Source of the DNA: an uncultured Nitrospirota bacterium | GTDB taxonomy: Bacteria > CG2-30-53-67 | Direction: 5' to 3' | NCBI GenBank assembly: GCA_945786985.1 | Contig: CALZGC010000103.1 | Span: 1 to 57,867 of the forward strand | Length of the DNA: 57,867 nucleotides | Part shown: positions 45,216 to 52,882 of the stretch, one piece after another | Numbering within the stretch: the first letter of the stretch is position 1 | Layout of the letters: every line of letters begins with the position of its first letter | Program-made: the position numbers and the translations under genes | The notes under the pieces: generated by a model | Told to the model about the DNA's origin: nothing | The model's database searches: none | Seen by the model: the letters and a program-made list of their open reading frames with translations, nothing else

Positions 45216-46472
45216 ATGTTGGCGTTGATTCTTGTATGTTATCTGGTGGTTGTGCTCTGCGGGTATTTCCTGAAAAGCATCAACCTGCGGCATCTCCAAG
45301 CGCATGGTGCCGAGATCCCTCCCGAATTCTCGGGGATCATCGACGGGGAGCTGCTGGCCAGAACCCGGGACTATACGGTGACCCACACCCGTTTCGGATT
45401 CGCGGCGTCGGCCTTTCGTCATCTGCTGACCCTGATCTTTCTATTCGGTGGCCTGCTCCCCTGGTACAACGGGTTCATTCTCTCCTGGGATCGCTCGTTC
45501 GTCGTGTCAGGGGTCCTTTTCTTTTTGCTGCTGATCTATGCCGGCACGCTTTTGTCGATTCCCTTCGATCTTTATGCCACCTTCGGGATTGAGAACCGAT
45601 ATGGCTTCAACACGGTAACCCCCAGGTTATGGGTGGCCGACCAGGTGAAGGCGCTGCTGATCTCGTCTTTGGTGCTGGCCGTTGTCCTGTGCGCGGGGCT
45701 CTGGCTGGTGCAGGTGAGCCCCCAGGGTTGGTGGTTCTGGGTCTGGAGCTTCTATCTCCTCTTTGGACTGTTCATGATGTACATTTCACCCTACGTGATC
45801 GAACCGCTGTTCAACAAATACACCGCTGTGGACGATCCGGAACTGGAGGGGGAGATACGAGGGCTGATGGAGAAAGTCGGCATCCGGGTGAGCCGGGTCT
45901 TCAAGATGGATGCGTCCAGGAGAAGTACCCACACCAATGCGTACTTCACCGGCATTGGTCGGGTCAAAAGGATCGTGTTATTCGACACGCTGCTGGAAAA
46001 GCTCGACCGGGCGGAGATCATGGCCGTGTTGGCCCATGAAGGGGGCCACTGGAAGAAGAAGCATCTGCTCAAGGGGATCGTGCTGTCCCAGTTGCTGGCG
46101 CTGGTGGGGTGCTATATGGCCTTCCGGTTTACCCGTTCGGATCTCCTGACCGGGCTCTTCGGGGTCACGCCCCCCTCCTTCTTTGCCAAGGTGGTTATTC
46201 TGGGTTTTCTCTTCGGCATCGTCTCGTTTCCGCTGACCCCGCTGCTGAGCGCGCTGACTCGCCACTATGAGCGGGAGGCCGATGCCTTTGCGGTCCGGGT
46301 GACCGGCGATGCCGAATCGCTGGCGTCTTCTCTGACCAAGCTGGCCAGAGACAACCTTTCCAATCTACACCCCCATCCGTGGTACGCCGCCTTCTATTAC
46401 TCCCATCCTCCCGTTGTAGAACGGGTCCGCCGCATTCGCACTCTCCGGTTCCCGAAAGGCAGGCCGGATTGA
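45216..46472 (+). CDS. M48 family zinc metalloprotease (Ste24/CAAX prenyl protease-like)
   Basis: The 418-residue membrane protein has the Ste24 plan: several N-terminal helices, YATFGIENRYGFN, SPYVIEPLFNKYT, then the zinc motif VLAHEGGHWKKKH (HEGGH) and the downstream Glu in ALTRHYEREADAFAV. The C-terminus ends HPPVVERVRRI. In eukaryotes it trims CAAX proteins; in bacteria it acts in membrane-protein quality control. GGAGGTGTGAGG lies before the ATG. Confidence 0.93.
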   Translation: MLALILVCYLVVVLCGYFLKSINLRHLQAHGAEIPPEFSGIIDGELLARTRDYTVTHTRFGFAASAFRHLLTLIFLFGGLLPWYNGFILSWDRSFVVSGVLFFLLLIYAGTLLSIPFDLYATFGIENRYGFNTVTPRLWVADQVKALLISSLVLAVVLCAGLWLVQVSPQGWWFWVWSFYLLFGLFMMYISPYVIEPLFNKYTAVDDPELEGEIRGLMEKVGIRVSRVFKMDASRRSTHTNAYFTGIGRVKRIVLFDTLLEKLDRAEIMAVLAHEGGHWKKKHLLKGIVLSQLLALVGCYMAFRFTRSDLLTGLFGVTPPSFFAKVVILGFLFGIVSFPLTPLLSALTRHYEREADAFAVRVTGDAESLASSLTKLARDNLSNLHPHPWYAAFYYSHPPVVERVRRIRTLRFPKGRPD

Positions 46473-46540
46473 TCCTCGCGCTCGTCCGGTCAACTTTCGG
46501 AAAGTTGCGGCGGGCCGTGAACGGTCGGTGCCGGCCGGGC

Positions 46541-46586
46541 AAAAAAAGGGGCTGCCGCTGCGATCTGTCCGCTGCCGACAACCCCT
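46541..46586 (-). terminator. Intrinsic terminator of the 6S RNA gene
   Basis: On the minus strand GGGGTTGTCG pairs with CGGCAGCCCC (ten pairs with G-U) and is followed by TTTTTTT. It lies just downstream of the 6S RNA. Confidence 0.7.
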
Positions 46587-46589
46587 AGA

Positions 46590-46777
46590 ATAAAATTGCC
46601 ACACCCCAGAGCGGGGGGCCCCAAAGCTTTTCCACTAAGTGGGTGCCTTGATCGATGCTTCAGGCTTCCTCCTCACTGCCTGGAGGCTTGCACACCGCAT
46701 CCGATATGCCCGGCTCCCCTCGTCATTCTTAGTTCTCCGGGTCGACCCGCTCTGGGCTGTGGCAATCCCATATCGTG
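46590..46777 (-). ncRNA. ssrS: 6S RNA (ssrS) candidate
   Basis: The minus strand carries a 21-base closing helix, ATTGCCACAGCCCAGAGCGG(G) at 46766-46746 with CCCGCTCTGGGGTGTGGCAA(T) at 46615-46595, broken by a single mismatch. Between the arms is the asymmetric bubble and the 6S-like strand GGTGTGCAAGCCTCC ... GAGGAAGCCTGAAGC ... CAAGGCACCCACTT, which lines up with E. coli GGTGAGCATGCTCGG ... GAAGCCTTAAAAC ... TTCACCTTG. A near-perfect promoter precedes it and an intrinsic terminator follows. At about 187 bases the length fits (E. coli 184). 6S RNA binds sigma-70 RNA polymerase and mimics an open promoter in stationary phase. Confidence 0.75.
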
Positions 46778-46782
46778 GCCCA

Positions 46783-46811
46783 ACTATACCCCCCATTGCC
46801 GGAAACGTCAA
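46783..46811 (-). promoter_or_regulatory. Sigma-70-type promoter of 6S RNA
   Basis: On the minus strand TTGACG (46811-46806) and TATAGT (46788-46783) are 17 bases apart. The start point would be about 46776. Confidence 0.8.
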
Positions 46812-46824
46812 GGGGTCTATACGA

Positions 46825-46985
46825 AAAAGTGAAGTGAATATATATGGCGCTAAGCGTCATTTTTTCCGGCTTGAAGCGCGCAATATGAGTTTATTTGTTA
46901 GAATATGGAAAATAATGCTGAATAATGGAAAATTTTTGCCCAAAATATGTAATATGTTTCTCTCATAATTTTGCCCGTTCTGCCC
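46825..46985. other. A+T-rich non-coding island
   Basis: About 160 bases of markedly low G+C (e.g. GTGAATATATATGG, TTAGAATATGGAAAATAATG, AATATGTAATATGTTTC) in a window of about 60% G+C. No gene or repeat is visible. It separates the 6S RNA promoter from a sigma-54 promoter and may hold UP-element, enhancer or nucleoid-protein sites. Confidence 0.6.
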
Positions 46986-47070
46986 CCGTCGAGTCAGAGG
47001 AATGCCCCCCGAAGTGTGGAATCCCAACCTTTACAATCGATTATGCACCCTCTTAACGTTCGTTCGTGAT

Positions 47071-47088
47071 TTGGCAAACTTCTTGCTA
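47071..47088 (+). promoter_or_regulatory. Sigma-54 (RpoN) promoter
   Basis: TTGGCAAACTTCTTGCTA has GG at 47073-47074 and GC at 47085-47086, exactly ten bases apart, as sigma-54 needs (consensus TGGCAC-N5-TTGCW). It lies 88 bases before the ATG at 47176. Confidence 0.75.
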
Positions 47089-47175
47089 GCCTAGAGACAC
47101 AAACCTGATGTATCCGCCCTGTCGAGGGGTGTCACAATCTTTCAACCCCAAGGTCCTAATGAGGTGCCGGACAAT

Positions 47176-47646
47176 ATGTTCTCCTTTTGCTCTCGAAAGA
47201 TGATCCTGTGGCTGATTCCTCTCTTCTTCTGGGGAGCGGCGGCCGGGTTCGCGGCCGGTCCCGGAACGGAGGGTTGCGGGCCGCAGCTTTCCGAAGAAGG
47301 TTGCCCGTCGGAAGAGAGCGTGGATAGTTGTGAAACTGCAGTCTCCGGGGATAGCTGTGATGCCACTGAGGAGCGGAGCCCGGAGCTCTCCACCGGCGGC
47401 GAAGAGGCGGACGTGTCGTCCGAATCGATGCCGGTGACGCCGGACCCCGGCGCTGCGAGGCGGTCCTTTCTGATTCGCGAGGCTGATGCCGGGGGGGTGA
47501 ACGATTCCGGGAAGACCGAGTCCGGCCGGAGCGCCGAATCCTACCGTGTTGCTGCCGTGGTTCTGGAGTGCGCAGCACTTGCGCTGATGGGCACCGGGTT
47601 GGTGGGGATTGCCGTCCGGGCCCGGCGGCACAGTTCGAAGAAATGA
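47176..47646 (+). CDS. Secreted Cys-rich small protein with degenerate PEP-CTERM-like tail
   Basis: The 156-residue protein has a signal peptide (MILWLIPLFFWGAAAGFAAG), a Ser/Glu/Cys-rich middle with six spaced cysteines (EGCGPQLSEEGCPSEE, VDSCET, DSCDA), and a C-terminal helix (VLECAALALMGTGLVGIAV) followed by RARRHSSKK. The end aligns with PEP-CTERM sorting signals in everything but the PEP itself, which is LEC here. It is driven by a sigma-54 promoter, and sigma-54 control (PrsK/PrsR) is a known theme of PEP-CTERM genes. No exosortase gene is in the window. The ATG at 47176 was chosen over a GTG at 47164 as GAGGTG lies nine bases upstream. Not recognised as a named family. Confidence 0.6.
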   Translation: MFSFCSRKMILWLIPLFFWGAAAGFAAGPGTEGCGPQLSEEGCPSEESVDSCETAVSGDSCDATEERSPELSTGGEEADVSSESMPVTPDPGAARRSFLIREADAGGVNDSGKTESGRSAESYRVAAVVLECAALALMGTGLVGIAVRARRHSSKK

Positions 47647-47765
47647 CAGCCCTGGGCTCCGGATGACTCCGGGGCGTTGGCGCCACCCGACTCCGGCGAA
47701 CCATTCGGGTTTGCCGAGCGGCTATACATAGAGGTCCTCTCCATTGGGTGTAAAGCGGGGAGGAG

Positions 47766-47800
47766 ACGCCCCGTCGGAAAACAGGCGGGGCGTTTTTTTT
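47766..47800 (+). terminator. Strong intrinsic terminator
   Basis: ACGCCCCG (47766-47773) pairs perfectly with CGGGGCGT (47786-47793) and is followed by a run of T. It ends the sigma-54-driven transcript 120 bases after the stop codon. Confidence 0.85.
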
Positions 47801-48098
47801 GCCCGCGGTTTTGATGGAGACTTCCGCCTATGTCACCGCCGCGGGTTCTATCACCTGTCGCGGGGATCTCCTGTGCTGGGAGCCGGTGAAGTTCTTTCAT
47901 CACGGGGTTGAGCCGCTCGTCCGGGGAAAACAGGTCCGGGTCGTGGGGCTTCCCATGTGGCAGACACCCCGTGCTTTGCGCAATACGACGCTGCAGGTTC
48001 TTGTGAGATGGGCGCCCGGGTGTTTCGGGTTCTTCCGGGGGGTGACGACGCCCTGGGGCTCCACGGAACACGGCCTTCGGTGGTGCCGACGGGTTCTG
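47801..48098. other. Non-coding stretch without recognised features
   Basis: The plus frame is open here and runs into the next gene, but it has no ribosome-binding site, resembles no family and crosses the promoter at 48099-48127. I see no convincing gene or RNA. Confidence 0.5.
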
Positions 48099-48127
48099 TT
48101 GCAATCTAACAATTCGGCGGGTATAGT
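48099..48127 (+). promoter_or_regulatory. Sigma-70-type promoter
   Basis: TTGCAA (48099-48104) and TATAGT (48122-48127) are 17 bases apart, 55 bases before the ATG of the next gene. Confidence 0.65.
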
Positions 48128-48182
48128 GGCTAGCAGTGTCTCGCTGTATCGTTGCCGCTTTATGTATATGCGAGGAGATGCC

Positions 48183-48620
48183 ATGGACAAAAGAGGTCAG
48201 CCCCCCGCACCGCGAAGGGAGCCGAAAAAAAGAGCCCGCCCCGAGCTCTTCTTCATGCTCGCTCTCATGTCGGTGATCGGCTTTCTCATTCTGAAGGAGG
48301 AAGTGCCACAGGTGGAAAGTTGGTATCTGCGTCTCGTGGACAAAGACCAATGGCTTGCCGGGGAGAACTGTGGCCGCGCCGCCATTGCGGCGGCGGCCAA
48401 TTCGGATTTCGCCCGGGTCGTTGAAAACGGGACCGTGCATCCAACGGAGAACGGCTACTACGTGGAGGGTGTCATCATCGGCGAGATGGGCGACACCGGC
48501 TCGGAAGTGCGCTTCGAATTCTCCTGCTACACGCAGCGGGACGGTACGATCGTCAAGAGCCAGCGATCCGCCGCCGCCGTTAAACCCCCGAGACCGCGCG
48601 GTGCAATGCAGCAAGAGTGA
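48183..48620 (+). CDS. Small single-pass membrane protein, unknown
   Basis: The 145-residue protein has a basic Pro/Arg N-terminus (RREPKKRARPE), one membrane helix (LFFMLALMSVIGFLIL) and an extracytoplasmic domain of about 80 residues with two cysteines (GENCGRAAI, FSCYTQRDG) that could form a disulfide. The tail is Pro/Arg-rich. GAGGAG precedes the ATG. The fold is not one I recognise; it looks like a real gene from its promoter, ribosome-binding site and codon use. Confidence 0.7.
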   Translation: MDKRGQPPAPRREPKKRARPELFFMLALMSVIGFLILKEEVPQVESWYLRLVDKDQWLAGENCGRAAIAAAANSDFARVVENGTVHPTENGYYVEGVIIGEMGDTGSEVRFEFSCYTQRDGTIVKSQRSAAAVKPPRPRGAMQQE

Positions 48621-48703
48621 CGCCCGCCGATGTGCAATGTGTGCCCGCCTTTGCGCGCGCCGTTGTGCGGTGACGTGGCCGCTAGCCGAGAAGCACCGCC
48701 TGC

Positions 48704-48907
48704 CTACAGGTTGACCGGATCGCAAAGATTCTTGTCACTCTTGGCGGCCCGACCGCACAGATAGCACATGTACTGGGCGTCCTTGGACAGTTTCGCCGCG
48801 GATTTCATGTTGCGAATATTGACGATGTGGCAAAGATGCTGGTCGTGGTGCGGGTGGGCATCTTCCAGCTGCAATTCATCACGTTTTTCGGGATTCTTCT
48901 CAGCCAT
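48704..48907 (-). CDS. Small Cys/His metal-binding-like protein
   Basis: The 67-residue protein has a His-rich centre (EDAHPHHDQHLCHIVN) and a CYLCGRAAKSDKNLC ending whose CX2C plus later Cys could bind zinc or iron. AAAGGAGAAG precedes the ATG. Proteins of this kind recur in deltaproteobacteria as hypothetical proteins. Function unknown. Confidence 0.7.
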   Translation of the reverse strand: MAEKNPEKRDELQLEDAHPHHDQHLCHIVNIRNMKSAAKLSKDAQYMCYLCGRAAKSDKNLCDPVNL

Positions 48908-49401
48908 TTTCTTCTCCTTTGCTGTGTCACGGGCGCTGAACCCAGTCGCTGCCGTGGACTGCGCCAGGCGCCGCGCCGTATCTATGTTTGGGGAGTGTAT
49001 CCCCGGGATGAAGGGCTGTCAAGTTGACGCACAGGAAGGTCCGTATACAGCCACCGAACAGAGAAGTGGGGACCGAGGCATCCAGAAATGCCGTTGGCGC
49101 GCCACCCACGGGAAACAGACAGATTGTCTTGACAAAATTTTTGGTTTCGGGTGTGACGGGGAACCCCGCCGTACGCTCGGAGGGGATGGACTCCTTCGTC
49201 GAAAGGGGCTCCGGCGGAATGGGGCGCGCCGGGAAACTGCCCGATTTCACCGGAGCGCGCACGGCAGGTTTCCGTACGGTTGCATTTCCAGCAGCTTCGC
49301 ATTATCATGGGCATCAGGTCGAAGTGCCCTGCTGCAGCGGGCGGCCTCGCACGGAAAAGGATGAGAACAGCCCCAGAGAACAATCATGGAGAGGCGACAT
49401 C
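48908..49401. other. Intergenic stretch without recognised features
   Basis: Nearly 500 bases between divergent small genes. A TTGACA at 49129-49134 has no fair -10 partner at the right distance. I see no RNA gene, repeat or supported protein-coding frame. Confidence 0.5.
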
Positions 49402-49785
49402 ATGGGACTTCGGGAATACTTTGAGAACACCAAAGGGCTTGGTGTGCTGTCCACGGCCGACAGCGAGGGGCGCGTAGACGCGGCGGTTTACGGCCGGCCC
49501 CACATACTGGAGGACGGGAGCATTGCTTTCATCGCGCGGGGTCGCCTGACCCATCACAATCTTCAATCCAATCCCCATGCGGCCTACCTCTTTGCAGAGG
49601 AGGGGCCGGGCCACAAGGGCAAACGGCTTTTCCTGACCAAAATTGCCGAGGAAGAGGAGACGGAGCGCCTCTACGCCCTTCGCCGCCGGAGTTATCCCAG
49701 TGAGCAGGAGACGAAGAAGGGGCCCAAATTCCTGGTGATTTTCCGGCTGGACAAAGAACTTCCCCTCATCGGGACCGGGGAGTGA
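49402..49785 (+). CDS. Pyridoxamine 5'-phosphate oxidase-family FMN-binding protein
   Basis: The 127-residue protein has the split-barrel fold signature GVLSTADSEGRVDAAVYGRP, then the SIAFIARGRLTHHNLQSNPHAAYLF strand and RLFLTKIAEEEE. The family binds FMN or F420-like cofactors and reduces small molecules; substrate unknown. GAGAGG lies before the ATG. It is monocistronic. Confidence 0.85.
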   Translation: MGLREYFENTKGLGVLSTADSEGRVDAAVYGRPHILEDGSIAFIARGRLTHHNLQSNPHAAYLFAEEGPGHKGKRLFLTKIAEEEETERLYALRRRSYPSEQETKKGPKFLVIFRLDKELPLIGTGE

Positions 49786-49923
49786 CGTCGCCGCACCCAG
49801 ATCCATCCCGGCCAAGAGGCCGATTCGGACGCGACCAGCCGCCGGCATTCCCGCCCGCAGCCGCGACAGTTTATCGAAGAGCCGTTACACGCTTTTCGAT
49901 TCTTCACGCCTTTAGATTCTTCA

Positions 49924-49953
49924 TTGACTCCACCGCTGCTGATGTTTTATGAT
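49924..49953 (+). promoter_or_regulatory. Sigma-70-type promoter of the aldolase-like gene
   Basis: TTGACT (49924-49929) and TATGAT (49948-49953) are 18 bases apart, 44 bases before the ATG. Confidence 0.6.
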
Positions 49954-49997
49954 AACGGCTCCAATTTTGCGGTCAAGAGACGGAAAGGAGTTGTGGG

Positions 49998-50936
49998 ATG
50001 TACCGGCCCGAGATCAAGGTGGTGGACTGCACCGTTCGTGACGGTGGTCTGATGAACAAGTGGCAGTTTGACGATGCCTTTGTTACCCAGGTGTACCAGG
50101 CGTTGAGCAAGGCCGGCGTTGATTACATGGAGATCGGCTACCTCAGTTCGGAGAGCGCCTTTTCCAGAGATGAAGTCGGCCCCTGGAAGTTCTGCGCCGA
50201 GGAGGACATCCAGCGGGTGACGGGGGGCGAGAAGAGCCTGAAGCTGTCGGCCATGGCCGACATCGGGCGGATCGAATACGAGGACATTCCCGGCAAGTCC
50301 GATAGTTCGCTCGACTTGGTCCGGGTAGCCTGCTATGTGCATCAGATCGACGCGGCCATCGAACTCGCACACCACTGTATGGACAAGGGCTATGAGGTGA
50401 CGATCAATCTCATGGCGGTGTCGACGGTGGGGCTCCGGGATCTGAACGAAGGCCTGGAGGACCTGGCGAAGAGCCGGGTGCCCATCATCTATCTGGTGGA
50501 CAGCTTCGGGGCCTTCTATTCGGAAGACATTGACCTGCTCGCCAGGAAGTATGTGGAGCGCCTGCCCGGCAAAATCATTGGCTTCCACGGTCACAACAAT
50601 CAGCAGCTGGCCTTTGCCAACACCATCGCAGCCATCATCGCCGGCGTAAACTATCTGGACGGGACCCTCTACGGCATCGGGCGGGGCGCCGGGAACTGTC
50701 CGCTGGAGCTGCTCGTCTCGTTCCTCAAGAACCCCAAGTTCAGGGTCCGGCCCCTGATTCAGGCCATCGAGGCCCAGATCCTGCCGTGGCGCAAGAAGAT
50801 CGACTGGGGATACTTTGTCCCCTATATGGTGACGGGTATCATGAATCAGCACCCCCGATCAGCCATGGCCCACATGGAATCGGACAACAAGGATCAAGTC
50901 GCCGAGTTCTACGACCAGCTCACCCGACCGACCTGA
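49998..50936 (+). CDS. HMGL-like / DRE-TIM metallolyase family enzyme (aldolase type)
   Basis: The 312-residue TIM-barrel protein begins VVDCTVRDGGLMNKW (the DRE-TIM Asp and Arg) and later has GFHGHNNQQLAFANT, whose two histidines bind the divalent metal, and the GIGRGAGNCPLELL loop. This matches the 4-hydroxy-2-oxovalerate aldolase / HMG-CoA lyase superfamily; the carboxy-condensing leucine-type domain is absent. Substrate unknown: no meta-cleavage gene lies nearby. AAAGGAG precedes the ATG. YajQ follows after 37 bases. Confidence 0.85.
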   Translation: MYRPEIKVVDCTVRDGGLMNKWQFDDAFVTQVYQALSKAGVDYMEIGYLSSESAFSRDEVGPWKFCAEEDIQRVTGGEKSLKLSAMADIGRIEYEDIPGKSDSSLDLVRVACYVHQIDAAIELAHHCMDKGYEVTINLMAVSTVGLRDLNEGLEDLAKSRVPIIYLVDSFGAFYSEDIDLLARKYVERLPGKIIGFHGHNNQQLAFANTIAAIIAGVNYLDGTLYGIGRGAGNCPLELLVSFLKNPKFRVRPLIQAIEAQILPWRKKIDWGYFVPYMVTGIMNQHPRSAMAHMESDNKDQVAEFYDQLTRPT

Positions 50937-50973
50937 TGAACCCCCGTTTTGATCGGACCAAAGGGCACACACC

Positions 50974-51465
50974 ATGTCTTCATTTGATATCGTCAACCGG
51001 ATCGATCTGCAGGAGGTGGACAATGCTGTCAACCTCACCAAGAAGGTGATTGCCACGCGCTACGACTTTCGCAAGTCCAAGACAGCGCTGAGCCTGAACA
51101 AGAAGGAGAAGCGGATCGAGATTCTCACTGAAGACGAGATGAAATTAAAAGCCGTGGAAGACGAGCTGATCGGTCATCTGGTCCGGCGTAAGACGGATCC
51201 CAAGGCACTCGCGTTCCCCGATGTGGAGCAGGCCTCCCAAGGGATGATCCGGCGGCGCATTCCGATCCGCGAGGGGATTGACACCGACACCGCACGAAAG
51301 ATCGTCAAACTGATCAAGGGGCTCAAGCTGAAGGTGCAGGCCCAGATCCAGGATCAGCAGCTGCGGGTTTCGGGCAAGAAGATCGATGACCTGCAGACCA
51401 TCATCGCCATGCTCAAACAGAAAGACATCGATATTCCGCTGCAGTTTGTGAACCTCAAATCGTGA
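50974..51465 (+). CDS. YajQ-family nucleotide (c-di-GMP) binding protein
   Basis: The 163-residue protein is a typical YajQ: MSSFDIVNRIDLQEVDNAVN, RYDFRKSKT, KIVKLIKGLKLKVQAQIQDQ, VSGKKIDDLQTIIAMLK and the end DIPLQFVN. In Xanthomonas and Pseudomonas it binds cyclic di-GMP and changes gene expression. Probably in one operon with the aldolase-like gene. Confidence 0.95.
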   Translation: MSSFDIVNRIDLQEVDNAVNLTKKVIATRYDFRKSKTALSLNKKEKRIEILTEDEMKLKAVEDELIGHLVRRKTDPKALAFPDVEQASQGMIRRRIPIREGIDTDTARKIVKLIKGLKLKVQAQIQDQQLRVSGKKIDDLQTIIAMLKQKDIDIPLQFVNLKS

Positions 51466-51640
51466 GGCCCGCCTTGCCGGGACGAAACAGTGGTGGGCCC
51501 CGGCGCCGGGCAGAGCCCCGCCGATTCCTGGGGGACACGGCTGTTCCCCTATCCTTCGGAAAAGATTCAGAAAGTCTTTATCTCTCCTTCTAAATGTGGT
51601 ATTTTATTAGCAGTTGCGCCACCCCCCATGAAAGGTTTCT

Positions 51641-52882
51641 ATGTCGACGGCATCAGCCAGTTCCGAAAGGGACGGACACAGGCAGCGCGTCTTTCGGTAC
51701 GGGCGGATTTGCACCCCCGAGCGCGAGATTGTCGATGGGGCCCTGGTCATTCGGGGCCCAAAGATCGAGACCGTCGGGGAGGCCTCAGAGGTGGCAGTGC
51801 CGGCGGGCGCCGAAGTGATCGATTGCCGGGGGATGATCCTGATCCCCGGGTTGATTGATCTGCATCTTCACGGGGGCGGCGGATTCGATATGGCGGTTCG
51901 GGGCGGTCTCGACGGTGCGGCCCGCTTTCACGGGGTGCACGGCACGACGTCCATGGTACCGACGCTAGGGCCGGACACGGTGCCCGTACTTAAGGAGAAG
52001 CTGGCGGCCCTGGCTGCGGGTTACCGGGGAGTCGATCCGGAACCGCGGCCCGAGATTCTGGGGTTGAACCTGGAGGGCCCCTTTCTGAATGCAAAGCGCG
52101 GCGGCGCCTTCGAAACCGGCGCCCTGATCGGCCCGGATCCGGCCCTGATACCGCCTTTGTGCGAGGCGGCCGGGGGGACCCTGAGGCTCATGACGCTGGC
52201 GCCGGAGCTTCCCGGGGGACAGGCCTGCATCGCCGCGCTGCTGGCGCGGGGTATCCTGCCGGCCCTGGGCCATTCGGATGCCGGCTACGGGGAAGCACAG
52301 GCAGCCTTTTCGGCGGGGGTTCGCCATGTCACCCATGTCTTCAACGCCATGCGGGGGATGCACCACCGGGAGCCGGGGTGTGCGGCGGCGGCGCTGCTCC
52401 ATCGGGAGGTCACCGTCGAAGTGGTGGCCGACGGGCACCACTTGCACGATGCGACGGTGGAGATGATTTACCGGCTCAAGGGGGCTGAGCGGATGGTCCT
52501 GGTCTCCGACGCCGTGCCGCTGGCCGGCGCACCGCACGGCTCTTTTGTCATGGGGGGAGAGCGCGTGACCGTCCGGGATGGAAAGACAACCAACGAGTCG
52601 GGCCGGCTGGCCGGCAGTTTGTTGACCCTGGCGGCCGCCCTCCGGCGTGTTGTGCGGCACGGTGCGATCCCTTTTGCGGAGGCGCTGCGTATGGTGACCA
52701 TCAATCCGGCCCGTCTGCTGGGGGTATCAGAACGCAAAGGTGTGTTGCGGGCGGGTGCGGATGCAGATGTGTTGATTGTGACCCCGTCGCTCGACCTCCA
52801 CGCCGTTTACATCGGCGGGCGGGCTGCTTCCGACCCGGCGGTGGGGGCGGACTCCGTGGAGAAAGGAAGGCAAACCGGGTGA
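51641..52882 (+). CDS. nagA: N-acetylglucosamine-6-phosphate deacetylase
   Basis: The 413-residue amidohydrolase has LIDLHLHGGGGFDM, NLEGPFLNAKRGGAF, LGHSDAGYGEA, HVTHVFNAMRGMHHREPG and VSDAVPLAG, all in NagA order. It removes the acetyl group from GlcNAc-6-P during amino-sugar recycling. AAAGG lies before the ATG. Its TGA overlaps the GTG of the lytic transglycosylase gene, tying sugar recycling to wall cutting. Confidence 0.93.
   Translation: MSTASASSERDGHRQRVFRYGRICTPEREIVDGALVIRGPKIETVGEASEVAVPAGAEVIDCRGMILIPGLIDLHLHGGGGFDMAVRGGLDGAARFHGVHGTTSMVPTLGPDTVPVLKEKLAALAAGYRGVDPEPRPEILGLNLEGPFLNAKRGGAFETGALIGPDPALIPPLCEAAGGTLRLMTLAPELPGGQACIAALLARGILPALGHSDAGYGEAQAAFSAGVRHVTHVFNAMRGMHHREPGCAAAALLHREVTVEVVADGHHLHDATVEMIYRLKGAERMVLVSDAVPLAGAPHGSFVMGGERVTVRDGKTTNESGRLAGSLLTLAAALRRVVRHGAIPFAEALRMVTINPARLLGVSERKGVLRAGADADVLIVTPSLDLHAVYIGGRAASDPAVGADSVEKGRQTG

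Noticed and set aside
47799-48182. Plus-strand open frame upstream of the 145-residue gene
   Set aside because: No ribosome-binding site, no family resemblance, and it crosses a good promoter at 48099-48127.
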